Shown here: piece after piece, positions 1 to 6,800 of the stretch
Layout: every line of letters starts with the position of its first letter
Position numbering within the stretch: the first letter of the stretch is position 1
NCBI GenBank assembly: GCA_021787505.1
Contig: JAJYLU010000028.1
Coordinates: forward strand, 1-10,245
DNA length: 10,245 nt
Direction: 5' to 3'
Source of the DNA: Nitrospirota bacterium
Lineage (GTDB): Bacteria; Nitrospirota; Thermodesulfovibrionia; Thermodesulfovibrionales; UBA6898
The notes under the pieces: generated by a model
What the model was told of the DNA's origin: nothing
The model's database searches: none
The model's input: only the letters and a program-made list of their open reading frames with translations
Position numbers and translations under genes: made by a program

Positions 1-600
1 AAGAGACAACTGTACCACGAACGGGACAATATACCGGAAATCCCGGTATCTTACATTCAAGACCGCAAACCAGAAGCCTGCGCCAAGGGCAAGCAACAGC
101 GCAAGGCCGAGGAAAAGCGGAAGAAAGATAATTCTCCAGTCAGGCATAAATATATACCAGATCATCAGAAATATGAGCACGATAAAGGAGAGGACAAAAT
201 CCACCAGGCTCACAATGACCGAACTCGCCGGGATAATGAGCCTCGGAAAATACACTTTCGTGATGAGGTTTGCATTCGCTATAAATGAGTTGCTGCTTTC
301 GCTGACCGCATTGGAAAAAAGCTGCCATGGCAGCATAGCCGCATAAACCATGATGGGATAAGGACGCCCTTTTGAAGGAAGGCCGGCCAGCGTACCAAAG
401 ATCACAGTAAAAACCACCATGCTCAGGAGGGGTCTGACTATGCTCCATGCCACGCCGATTGCCGTCTGCTTATACCTTACGAGGATATCGCGCCAGACGA
501 GAAAAGCGAACAGTTCCCTGTATCGCCACAGGTCGCGCCAGTAATGTCTTACCCCAAGCCCGGGCTCAATTACTATTTCATCAACGCCGTCGGCAGCTAT
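1..600 (-). CDS. ABC-2 type polysaccharide/O-antigen export permease (Wzm/TagG-like), 3' end outside window
   Basis: This is the membrane subunit of an ABC exporter that moves undecaprenyl-linked polysaccharide across the inner membrane. Its ATPase partner (Wzt-like) is expected further along the minus strand, outside the window. Two hundred codons are open from 600 to 1 and run off the edge. Residues about 30-67 hold the family signature YRELFAFLVWRD followed by VRYKQTAIGVAWSIVRPLL. Hydrophobic stretches then follow (MVVFTVIFGTL; SSVIVSLVDFVLSFIVLIFLM; a Leu/Ala-rich segment near 165-180), along with the conserved LITKVYFPRLIIP and FAVLNVRYRDFRY motifs. Start choice: an in-frame TGA lies at about 637-635 and no in-frame ATG, GTG or TTG precedes the conserved region. 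AGGAG at 612-608 stands 7 nt before an ATA at 600-598, giving (M)AADGVDEIVIEP, a normal family N-terminus. So it is either an AUA start or a mutated ATG. The family call is firm; the start is uncertain. Confidence 0.88.
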   Translation of the reverse strand, partial: MAADGVDEIVIEPGLGVRHYWRDLWRYRELFAFLVWRDILVRYKQTAIGVAWSIVRPLLSMVVFTVIFGTLAGLPSKGRPYPIMVYAAMLPWQLFSNAVSESSNSFIANANLITKVYFPRLIIPASSVIVSLVDFVLSFIVLIFLMIWYIFMPDWRIIFLPLFLGLALLLALGAGFWFAVLNVRYRDFRYIVPFVVQLSL

Positions 601-607
601 CGCTTTT

Positions 608-612
608 CTCCT
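608..612 (-). promoter_or_regulatory. Shine-Dalgarno AGGAG deciding the permease start
   Basis: AAAGGAG reads on the minus strand with 7 nt to the ATA triplet at 600-598. This is the only ribosome-binding signal between the upstream in-frame stop and the conserved domain, and it supports the unusual start. Confidence 0.6.
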
Positions 613-718
613 TTCGATCCAACGCCTCTTATGTCAAGGGGAGCAGACTCACAAGAGGCTCATTTAGTATGCGATGTTTCCTCATAAAAAGGATAGTCCG
701 CACTCCGTAATTGTGCAT

Positions 719-2686
719 CTACATCAGGTTATTCTTCCTGAGATAATCATACTTCCGCTCCGCATCCTCGTTCCGGCCGGTAGCGGAAAGCAGTTTGTAT
801 TCAAGTATATGGGCCGTTTCAGTAATATGTCCTTCCGGATTCTTTTCGAGTTTCCTCAGAAAATCAAGTGCATAAGCCTGCCGTTTATTGTCCAGAAGAT
901 ATTTAATGTATGTCCCGAGGAACTTCCCGGGGTCGGTAAGTTTCATGGCTTCAACTATCGCCCGCCTGCCTGATTCGGTATCGCCCCGCCTTTCCATGAT
1001 GTCTCCGTACATCAGACGAGAAAGCGCATAATGATTCACCAGCTCGACCGCGAAGAAATCATCGAGATAGGGAAGCCTTCTTATAGAATCATAGTCAAGA
1101 AAGCTGTAGGCGGCAAGAAAATCTTCGTCCGTTATTGAATCCTCTGGAATATGTCCCCGGGGATAGAGCGCCACAGTCAGCGGCCGCATTCTTACTGCAT
1201 AGTGAGAGGCCATCGTCTTCGACATTTTCCTGGGGTCGCTCGTAAAAAGCTTTCCCCTTAAGGCAAACTCGCGGTCAAGATAGTTGAGGTCGATCGCATC
1301 AGTTGCATAAAAGCCGGGATGCAACGCCTTGTATTTCCAGGCAGGGGCAGACCCCATGCCGTAAATGTCTCTTTTCCCTCCTATGTATATTGTCATGACG
1401 TCGTCCCGGTATCTCTCAGCGGACTGCATATAGTAGCTTGTGAAGGACGGATTGTCATCGTAATGGATGATCATTGAGTTGACCGGCAGCACGGTAAGCA
1501 TGTCCTTTGAGAAGGTATAGGCAAGCGTATGCTGATTTGAACGGGCTACCCCATAGGCCTGCGGAGCGAGCGTCAACGGCATTATGGCCATAGCAAAAGA
1601 GATGAATTTCGGCAGGAAGGAGTCTCGCCGAAGCTTAGTCACCTTTTCGAGTACAAGCGCAATGCCTTCTCCGAGTATCACGGCAATAATCAGGAAAACA
1701 GGGATAAAATATACGCTTACCACCTCTATATCCTCTATGGAAAGTCTTCCGGCGCTCGTCACAACACCCAGGAAGGTGATCCAGAAGAAAAGCAGGGCAA
1801 CAACGTATATAAAGAACCTTCTCTCTTTGAATATCCTGGCAAGCCCGATGAATATAAAGGGTATGATTGCATAATGCATATTCGGCAGTATTATCAGTTT
1901 TAAGACGTTGAGGTTGGCATTAAGAAAATTCGCAAAAAACGAAGATGTGGCCGAATGCAAGGAGGCTATCGTGTCGGCCTGATAGGTTCTTCTCAGGAAT
2001 GTAAACATCAGGCTCTTAATGGTCCCACCATAGGAATAAAGAAATTCTATTCCTGAAGTTGCCGCCACCCTCGACCTTAAATAGATCAGGAGATTGACGG
2101 AAATGCCTGCCGCGAAAAAGACCACCACGAAGAAAAGCCACCGAAATCTCAGCTCTCTCCATCGTGCAAGGAACACCGTGGTAGCCGCAAGTCCCATCAA
2201 GGGGGCCGTATGGTGGTTCGCCATGCCGAGTCCCAGAAGAAAGGCTATAAGAAATGATTGTCTGTAAAAACTGCCGTCCTCCCTGATCATCTTCAGCGTG
2301 ACAAGCATGATAACGGAACATATAAAGGCATTCAATGAATATACCTCGGCCTTTGACGACTCCTGCCAAAACAGGGGCACTACCGCAAGAAAAAGTCCGG
2401 ACGCCCAAGCGGCGTAACGATTTCCGGTCATATAGAGCACGCACCTGTAAACGACATATGCTGCCAGTGCCCCGAAAAGGCTGCTCATAAGGTTCAGCTT
2501 AAAGCCGATGCTGCCGAAAGGCAGAAAGGTGACGAGTTTCCCTAACATGACGTAGAGGGGATAACCAGGCGGATGGGCCGTGCCCAGGGAAAATGATGCT
2601 GCAGTCAGCAGCGGCGAATCTCCCACATAGATAGATGGGCATAGCATCAGTAAATAAGCCGAAAAAATCGTAAAAAAAAGATACAT
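719..2686 (-). CDS. DUF2723 / TMEM260-like GT-C membrane glycosyltransferase
   Basis: A 655-residue polytopic membrane protein of the DUF2723 family, whose eukaryotic relative TMEM260 is a protein O-mannosyltransferase. It likely transfers a lipid-linked sugar on the periplasmic side; the acceptor cannot be read from sequence. The N-terminal half (about 1-375) is a series of hydrophobic helices. Family signatures are the first-loop acidic motif VGDSPLLTAA (Asp23), HPPGYPLYVMLGK (38-50), QESSKAEVYSLN and GLGMANHHTAPLMG. From about 385 the protein is soluble (YDDNPSFTSYYMQ...RYRDDVMTIY, typical of the family) and it ends in a helical, TPR-like tail. ATG at 2686 is the first start after an in-frame stop. 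AAGGAG (2714-2709) lies 22 nt away, too far for a standard site, so initiation is not obvious. The pilin lies upstream on the same strand behind a terminator. The export permease starts 118 nt downstream. A role in pilin or surface-glycan glycosylation is inference. Confidence 0.85.
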   Translation of the reverse strand: MYLFFTIFSAYLLMLCPSIYVGDSPLLTAASFSLGTAHPPGYPLYVMLGKLVTFLPFGSIGFKLNLMSSLFGALAAYVVYRCVLYMTGNRYAAWASGLFLAVVPLFWQESSKAEVYSLNAFICSVIMLVTLKMIREDGSFYRQSFLIAFLLGLGMANHHTAPLMGLAATTVFLARWRELRFRWLFFVVVFFAAGISVNLLIYLRSRVAATSGIEFLYSYGGTIKSLMFTFLRRTYQADTIASLHSATSSFFANFLNANLNVLKLIILPNMHYAIIPFIFIGLARIFKERRFFIYVVALLFFWITFLGVVTSAGRLSIEDIEVVSVYFIPVFLIIAVILGEGIALVLEKVTKLRRDSFLPKFISFAMAIMPLTLAPQAYGVARSNQHTLAYTFSKDMLTVLPVNSMIIHYDDNPSFTSYYMQSAERYRDDVMTIYIGGKRDIYGMGSAPAWKYKALHPGFYATDAIDLNYLDREFALRGKLFTSDPRKMSKTMASHYAVRMRPLTVALYPRGHIPEDSITDEDFLAAYSFLDYDSIRRLPYLDDFFAVELVNHYALSRLMYGDIMERRGDTESGRRAIVEAMKLTDPGKFLGTYIKYLLDNKRQAYALDFLRKLEKNPEGHITETAHILEYKLLSATGRNEDAERKYDYLRKNNLM

Positions 2687-2718
2687 TAGAAGATCAGGCG
2701 GGCGCCGGCTCCTTGGTT

Positions 2719-2751
2719 AATGGAATAAATAAAGGGGGCATTTCTGCCCCC
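2719..2751 (-). terminator. Rho-independent terminator after the pilin gene
   Basis: On the minus strand a perfect 7-bp stem, GGGGGCA/TGCCCCC (2751-2745 with 2740-2734), closes a 4-nt loop. It is followed by a T-rich tract TTTATTTATT. It lies about 30 bp past the pilin stop, so most pilin transcripts should end before the DUF2723 gene. Confidence 0.85.
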
Positions 2752-2782
2752 TCTTTCTGCCACAAAGTCAGTCTACGCGGCA

Positions 2783-3382
2783 TTAATCCGAGCTTGTAGT
2801 CTTTTGATAAATGAGGCCGCCCTTAGCGTCAATTGCAATTTCATTAATAGAAGCTATCGACGCGTCATCATTTGTTTGTCCTGCCAGGGAATTTTGCCAG
2901 CAAAGGGTAATCTGGCCCTTGCCGTTGGCTGTTGCATTGGTTAAGCAAGCGGCTTCATCAGCCTGATGTCCCCCAGACCTGAAAAGCTGCTTTGTAGCAT
3001 CCCAGGGAGAATGCTGAGCGACGTGAGGCTTGTGGTTTCCCGTAATAGCGGTCCATATGGTAACTACGCCTCCCGTGCCATTCGTACCCAAATCATTATT
3101 ATTCAGATCGGAAGTATTGACCACGCCATCTCCGTTTGTATCGACTTCATTTAGGCCCCCCTGAAGGCCACCGGATTTCTTTGCCGAGATCATCCATGCC
3201 TGGATCTCCGGCATTGAGGCCTCTGCTGTCCTTGTAACCGCGCCTTTTTTGCCCCTTTCCTGCATACCGAGATAACCGGGGATCGCGACTGCCGCGAGGA
3301 TACCTATGATTGCGACAACGATCAGAAGCTCGATAAGGGTAAAACCTTCTTGTTCCTTAAGATTATTGACTGCCTTGTACAT
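2783..3382 (-). CDS. Type IV prepilin (major pilin/pseudopilin-like) with a calcium-loop insertion
   Basis: A 199-residue type IV pilin precursor, cleaved and N-methylated by prepilin peptidase and assembled from the inner membrane into a pilus or pseudopilus. The 13-residue leader ends in Gly (EQEG), and the mature chain begins FTLIELLIVVAIIGILAAVAIP with the essential Glu5 (precursor E18). Residues 81-92 read DTNGDGVVNTSD, the DxNxDGxxNxxD pattern of dockerin/EF-hand loops, which suggests bound Ca2+. Cys146 and Cys161 could form the C-terminal disulfide (D-loop). The ATG at 3382 has AGGAGG 8 nt upstream; the longer reading from 3433 would bury the leader and is rejected. The gene is monocistronic by appearance, with a terminator after it and a sigma54-type promoter before it. 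The GspG-like region around HSPWDATKQLF leaves open a type II pseudopilin, but the promoter style favours a PilA-type pilin. Confidence 0.92.
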   Translation of the reverse strand: MYKAVNNLKEQEGFTLIELLIVVAIIGILAAVAIPGYLGMQERGKKGAVTRTAEASMPEIQAWMISAKKSGGLQGGLNEVDTNGDGVVNTSDLNNNDLGTNGTGGVVTIWTAITGNHKPHVAQHSPWDATKQLFRSGGHQADEAACLTNATANGKGQITLCWQNSLAGQTNDDASIASINEIAIDAKGGLIYQKTTSSD

Positions 3383-3390
3383 AACCTTTT

Positions 3391-3396
3391 CCTCCT
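3391..3396 (-). promoter_or_regulatory. Shine-Dalgarno AGGAGG for the pilin
   Basis: A consensus AGGAGG 8 nt before the ATG at 3382. It fixes the prepilin start and explains the short 13-residue leader. Confidence 0.9.
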
Positions 3397-3407
3397 TTTG
3401 ATTGTTT

Positions 3408-3420
3408 CGACCCAGGGTCG
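3408..3420. repeat. Short inverted repeat in the pilin 5' leader
   Basis: CGACCC-A-GGGTCG, a perfect 6-bp dyad around one base, lies between the predicted sigma54 start point and the pilin start codon. With a 1-nt centre it is more likely a protein site than an RNA hairpin. The function is unknown. Confidence 0.4.
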
Positions 3421-3450
3421 TTAGCCGCCACAAAAAATGCTTTGCTTCAT
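3421..3450 (-). CDS. Possible 9-residue leader peptide upstream of the pilin
   Basis: ATG AAG CAA AGC ATT TTT TGT GGC GGC TAA encodes MKQSIFCGG. It is preceded by GAGGAGGTG, a near-perfect complement of the 16S 3' end but only 2 nt from the ATG, closer than usual. It lies inside the predicted pilin 5' leader, about +34 to +63 from the inferred sigma54 start point, and stops 38 nt before the pilin ATG. It may be a real leader ORF, a ribosome standby site, or chance. Confidence 0.2.
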   Translation of the reverse strand: MKQSIFCGG

Positions 3451-3493
3451 CACCTCCTCAAAATAATTGAAGAAACCTATTGATGTTACAAAA

Positions 3494-3509
3494 AGCACTT
3501 TTTATGCCA
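3494..3509 (-). promoter_or_regulatory. Sigma54 (-24/-12) promoter of the pilin gene
   Basis: On the minus strand TGGCAT-AAAAA-GTGCT matches TGGCAC-N5-TTGCW. The invariant GG (3508-3507) and GC (3496-3495) are in the correct register. The predicted start point is near 3483, giving a leader of about 100 nt to the ATG at 3382. Pilin genes in many proteobacteria are RpoN/PilR controlled, which fits. No convincing sigma70 promoter was seen for the pilin. Confidence 0.7.
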
Positions 3510-3581
3510 GATTCTCATCTCTTAAACTATATGAATTATCGAACATAAAATATTCCTTAAAGACGATAAAAGTCAAGACGG

Positions 3582-3598
3582 ATGACATTATTTGTCAT
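3582..3598. promoter_or_regulatory. Dyad ATGACA-N5-TGTCAT, candidate enhancer (activator) site
   Basis: A perfect 6-bp inverted repeat, ATGACA ttatt TGTCAT, centred about 107 bp upstream of the inferred sigma54 start point. This is the usual distance for a bacterial enhancer-binding protein site. TGTC cores resemble reported PilR sites. Assignment to PilR is inference. Confidence 0.5.
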
Positions 3599-3626
3599 AT
3601 TGGCAGGGGAGATGGCGCATATTGGC
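3596..3626. repeat. Two direct repeats CATATTGGC, 22 bp apart
   Basis: CATATTGGC occurs at 3596-3604 and 3618-3626. The 22-bp period is close to two helical turns, so two proteins would bind on the same DNA face. The first copy overlaps the TGTCAT arm of the adjacent dyad. Confidence 0.45.
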
Positions 3627-3675
3627 GTACCAAGCCGCCTTTGCCGCTATCATTATTAACCCGGCAATTAAATAT

Positions 3676-3755
3676 CGTCATGCCCGAGTTCCTTTGTCGG
3701 GCATCCAGGGTCTCTGTTCTTTCTGGATTCCCGCCTAAAGACTGCGGAAATGAAA
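3676..3755. repeat. Degenerate REP/MITE-like intergenic repeat with two stem-loops
   Basis: The first stem is TGCCCGA (3681-3687) with TCGGGCA (3697-3703). The second is ATTCCCGC (3727-3734) with GCGGAAAT (3744-3751), which carries one mismatch. Phrases such as GTCATGCCCG, GGGCATCCAG, CTGGATTCCCGC and CTAAAGACTGCGG recall a dispersed intergenic repeat I know from Nitrospirota and deltaproteobacterial genomes. That recollection is not checked. The mismatch suggests an old, decaying copy. Confidence 0.6.
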
Positions 3756-3790
3756 ATTACGGAATTTTGTTGCCGGAGTAATAAATGATA

Positions 3791-3809
3791 TTGCCGGTTG
3801 AAACGGCAA
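3791..3809. repeat. Small hairpin TTGCCG/CGGCAA
   Basis: A 6-bp perfect stem (3791-3796 with 3804-3809) around a 7-nt loop, about 30 bp upstream of the first activase -10 box. It has no T-tract, so it is not a terminator. It may be a relic of the neighbouring repeat or an operator. Confidence 0.35.
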
Positions 3810-3835
3810 CTATGGAATACAAGAAGAGAAATCTG

Positions 3836-3844
3836 TGGTATAAT
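3836..3844 (+). promoter_or_regulatory. Extended -10 promoter TGGTATAAT for the activase gene
   Basis: A consensus TATAAT (3839-3844) with the TGn extension. The -35 region (ATACAA at 17 bp) is poor, as is usual for extended -10 promoters. It would start transcription near 3851 and leave a leader of about 30 nt. Confidence 0.5.
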
Positions 3845-3870
3845 TTTCAAAAAATTAAATGTACTTTACC

Positions 3871-3876
3871 TATAAT
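3871..3876 (+). promoter_or_regulatory. TATAAT 5 nt before the activase ATG (possible leaderless start)
   Basis: TATAAT is followed by AAAAG and then the ATG at 3882, so a transcript from it would begin at or next to the start codon. There is no Shine-Dalgarno before this ATG. The -35 is weak (TTCAAA at 19 bp). The alternative is initiation from the upstream extended -10. Confidence 0.4.
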
Positions 3877-3881
3877 AAAAG

Positions 3882-6800
3882 ATGAATTTTATCGGCCTCG
3901 ACGCGGGATCAGTAAGTGTCAAGCTTGTTGTCCTCGATAATGGCGGTAACAGGCTTCATAGCGTATATCAGAGACATAAAGGGCAGCCCCTTGCCGTTGC
4001 ACTCCAACTTCTGAAAGAAGTGTTAGGTGTGAAGCCGGCTGATCACTTTTCACTTTCTTTAACCGGGTCGGCGGGCAGGCTGATTGGGTCTGTACTCGGC
4101 CTTGAACCAGTCAACGAAGTTGTGGCATACGCGTATGCCACGCGCAGGCTCTATCCCCGGATACAGACCATCATCGAGCTTGGCGGCGAGGACTCGAAGC
4201 TCATTATGCTCGGAGAGGGTTCCGGCGCCGCAAAAGATTTCTCGATGAACTCTGTATGCGCGGCCGGCACCGGCTCATTCCTGGACCAGCAGGCCGAAAG
4301 GCTGAGGCTTTCGATAGAAGAATTCAGCGAATTATGCCTCAAATCGAAGAATCCCCCCCGCATCGCAGGAAGATGCAGCGTCTTTGCAAAGTCCGACATG
4401 ATCCATCTGCAGCAGATAGCCAGTCCGGTGGAAGATATCGTTGCAGGGCTCTGCTTTGCGGTTGCCCGGAACTTTAAGGGTTCGATTGCGCGGGGCAGGG
4501 AGATAAAATCCCCCGTCTCTTTCCAGGGCGGGGTGGCGGCAAACGCCGGGATGGTCAGGGCATTTAGAGAAATCTTCGGCCTCGACGAACTTTTTGTGCC
4601 GGAAGAGCATGCCCTCATGGGAGCCTTCGGAGCGGTAATGAAGAACCTCGATTCCGGGGCGAAACAGACGTTCGACCTGAAGAAATTGGAGGACTTCATC
4701 AATTCGGCCAGGCCTGCGGAAAAAGGTCACCGTCCACTCATCGTTGCGGGCGACGATTTTTCTGAGAGGCACCTTAAGGATCGTAAAGAGTTATGCGTAA
4801 TGAGTAATGAGTGTAAGGATAATAACTCATCACTAATCACTGATCACTCGTCACGGTCTCGAGCCTATCTCGGCATCGATATAGGCTCGATCAGCACGAA
4901 TCTCGCAGTCATCGATGAAGACTGCAGACTGCTGGCAAAGCGTTATCTCATGACCGCAGGCAGGCCGATCGAGGCGGTCAAACAGGGGCTCGAGGAAATT
5001 TGCTGGGAGATCGGCGACAGAGTCGAGATCGTAGGCGTCGGCACGACGGGTTCGGGCAGATACATGATCGCGGATTACGTAGGCGCGGACATTGTTAAAA
5101 ATGAGATCACGGCGCAGGCGACAGCAGCCGCCTTCATAGATAAGGGAGTCGACACGATCTTCGAGATAGGCGGCCAGGATTCGAAATATATTTCGCTGAA
5201 GGACGGCGTGATCGCCGATTTCGAGATGAACAAGGCGTGCGCAGCCGGCACCGGCTCGTTTCTCGAAGAACAGGCCGAGAAGCTGAGCATCCCGATAAAA
5301 CTCGAATTCCAGAAGCTTGCCCTGAAGTCGGGGAACCCCTGCAGACTCGGAGAGCGCTGCACGGTTTTTATGGAAAATTCCCTGATGGCGAACCTCCAGC
5401 GGGGCGCCGGGAGAGAAGACCTCCTGGCGGGACTTGCATATTCGATCGTGCAGAATTACATAAACCGCGTAGTCGGCAAGCGCCCGATCGGACGGAAGAT
5501 ATTCTTCCAGGGAGGGGTTGCCTTCAACAAATCGGTCGTCGCGGCCTTCGAAAAGTATCTGGGTACGGAGATAACCGTTCCGCCCAACCACGACGTCACA
5601 GGTGCGATCGGCATGGCGCTGATCGCAAAAAAACAGAGGGAAGACGGGGAGTCAGGGATCAGGGGTCAGCAAAAAAAAGAAAGGAGTGAGGAGTCAGGAG
5701 TCAGGAGCGAAAAAAGAGATCCCTCACACCTTACACCTCACTCATCACCCGTCACGAGCTTCAAGGGGTTTGAGTTGTCGAAAAGACCTTATGAGATATC
5801 TTCCTTCGAGTGCAAGGGGTGCCCGAACGTCTGCGAGATCAACAGGGTGAAGGTGGAGGGCGAAAAGGGATATCTCTTCTACGGCGGAAGGTGCGAGAAG
5901 TATGACGTGAAAAAGAACAGGCAGGAGAACAACCTCCCCGACCTCTTCGCGTTCCGGGAAGACCTTCTGTGGAGGGCACACCTTACATACAGTAAAAAGT
6001 CAGGAGTTGGTAGGGGCGAGGTGACCTCGCCCGTACGGTCTCAAGAAAAAGGTGGCCAATCCCGTCCCAAAATAGGGATTCCTTACGTCTTTTACTTCCA
6101 TGATTTTCTCCCGTTCTGGTCGACATTACTGTGGGAACTCGGATTTGAGGTCGAGGTCTCGGGGAAAACAGACAGAAAGATCGTCGACCTGGGGCTCGAG
6201 TCGGTGCTCTCGGAGACCTGCTTCCCGGTAAAGACCGCGCACGGCCACATCAAGCACCTGATCGACAACGGCGTGGACACGATCTTTATGCCGAGCTTCG
6301 TGAACCTGAACCTTCCCGACGACACCTTCGAAAGGGGATTCGCATGCCCTTATACCCAGACTATCCCTTACTCCGCCAGGGTCGCCTTTAAAAATGGAAA
6401 GTTCCTGACACCGGTCATCGACCTCAGCAGGGGAGACGAATTCATAAAAAAGGAACTGAAAAAAGTTTTCAGGGCTTTCGGCGTCAGGGCTTCTGCAATC
6501 TCGCGGGCCTATGACATCGCCCGCGGTGCCCAGGAAGCATTTCTGACAGAGATCAGGGATGAGGGTAAGAGGCTCCTCTCGGCATTGAAGGAAAGAACTG
6601 TGGTGATAGTCGGACGGGCCTACAATTCGTTCGACAAGGGAATGAACCTCAATATTCCACGGAAATTGGCCGACCTTGGCGTGATGGCGGTCCCGATGGA
6701 CTTTCTGCCGATGGAACCTTCCAGTATCGACAGGGACTGGCCGAACATGTACTGGCGGGCCGGTCAGCGGATACTCAGCGCGGCGAGGCTCGCCAGGGCA

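Larger units (their letters stand above)
3383..3881. other. Divergent intergenic region between pilin and activase (no convincing long gene)
   Basis: About 500 bp, AT-rich in its right part. It holds the pilin leader and sigma54 promoter (left), a candidate activator site, a degenerate paired-stem-loop repeat, a small hairpin, and two TATAAT boxes facing the activase (right). The open frames here (3467-3781 plus, 3850-3668 minus) lack recognisable domains, cross the repeat and show no ribosome-binding site. Confidence 0.7.

Noticed and set aside
632-637. TTGACA on the minus strand before the permease
   Set aside because: No -10-like hexamer lies 16-18 bp downstream (AAAGGA instead), so it is not scored as a promoter.
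629-718. 29-codon minus-strand frame (MHNYGVRTILF...) between DUF2723 and the permease
   Set aside because: No Shine-Dalgarno, no recognisable motif, and it begins directly after the DUF2723 stop. It is probably chance.
2783-3433. Longer pilin start at 3433
   Set aside because: It adds 17 polar residues before the 13-residue leader and uses the region that contains the true AGGAGG as coding sequence. The ATG at 3382 has the ideal spacing.
3467-3781. 104-codon plus-strand frame in the intergenic region
   Set aside because: It runs through the sigma54 promoter, the dyad and the dispersed repeat, and shows no domain or ribosome site.
4851-5591. 246-codon open frame antisense to the activase
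   Set aside because: It mirrors the codon pattern of the second activase module, has no recognisable domain and no promoter or ribosome site. It is a GC-frame shadow. The same holds for antisense frames at 6126-6983 and 7059-8003.
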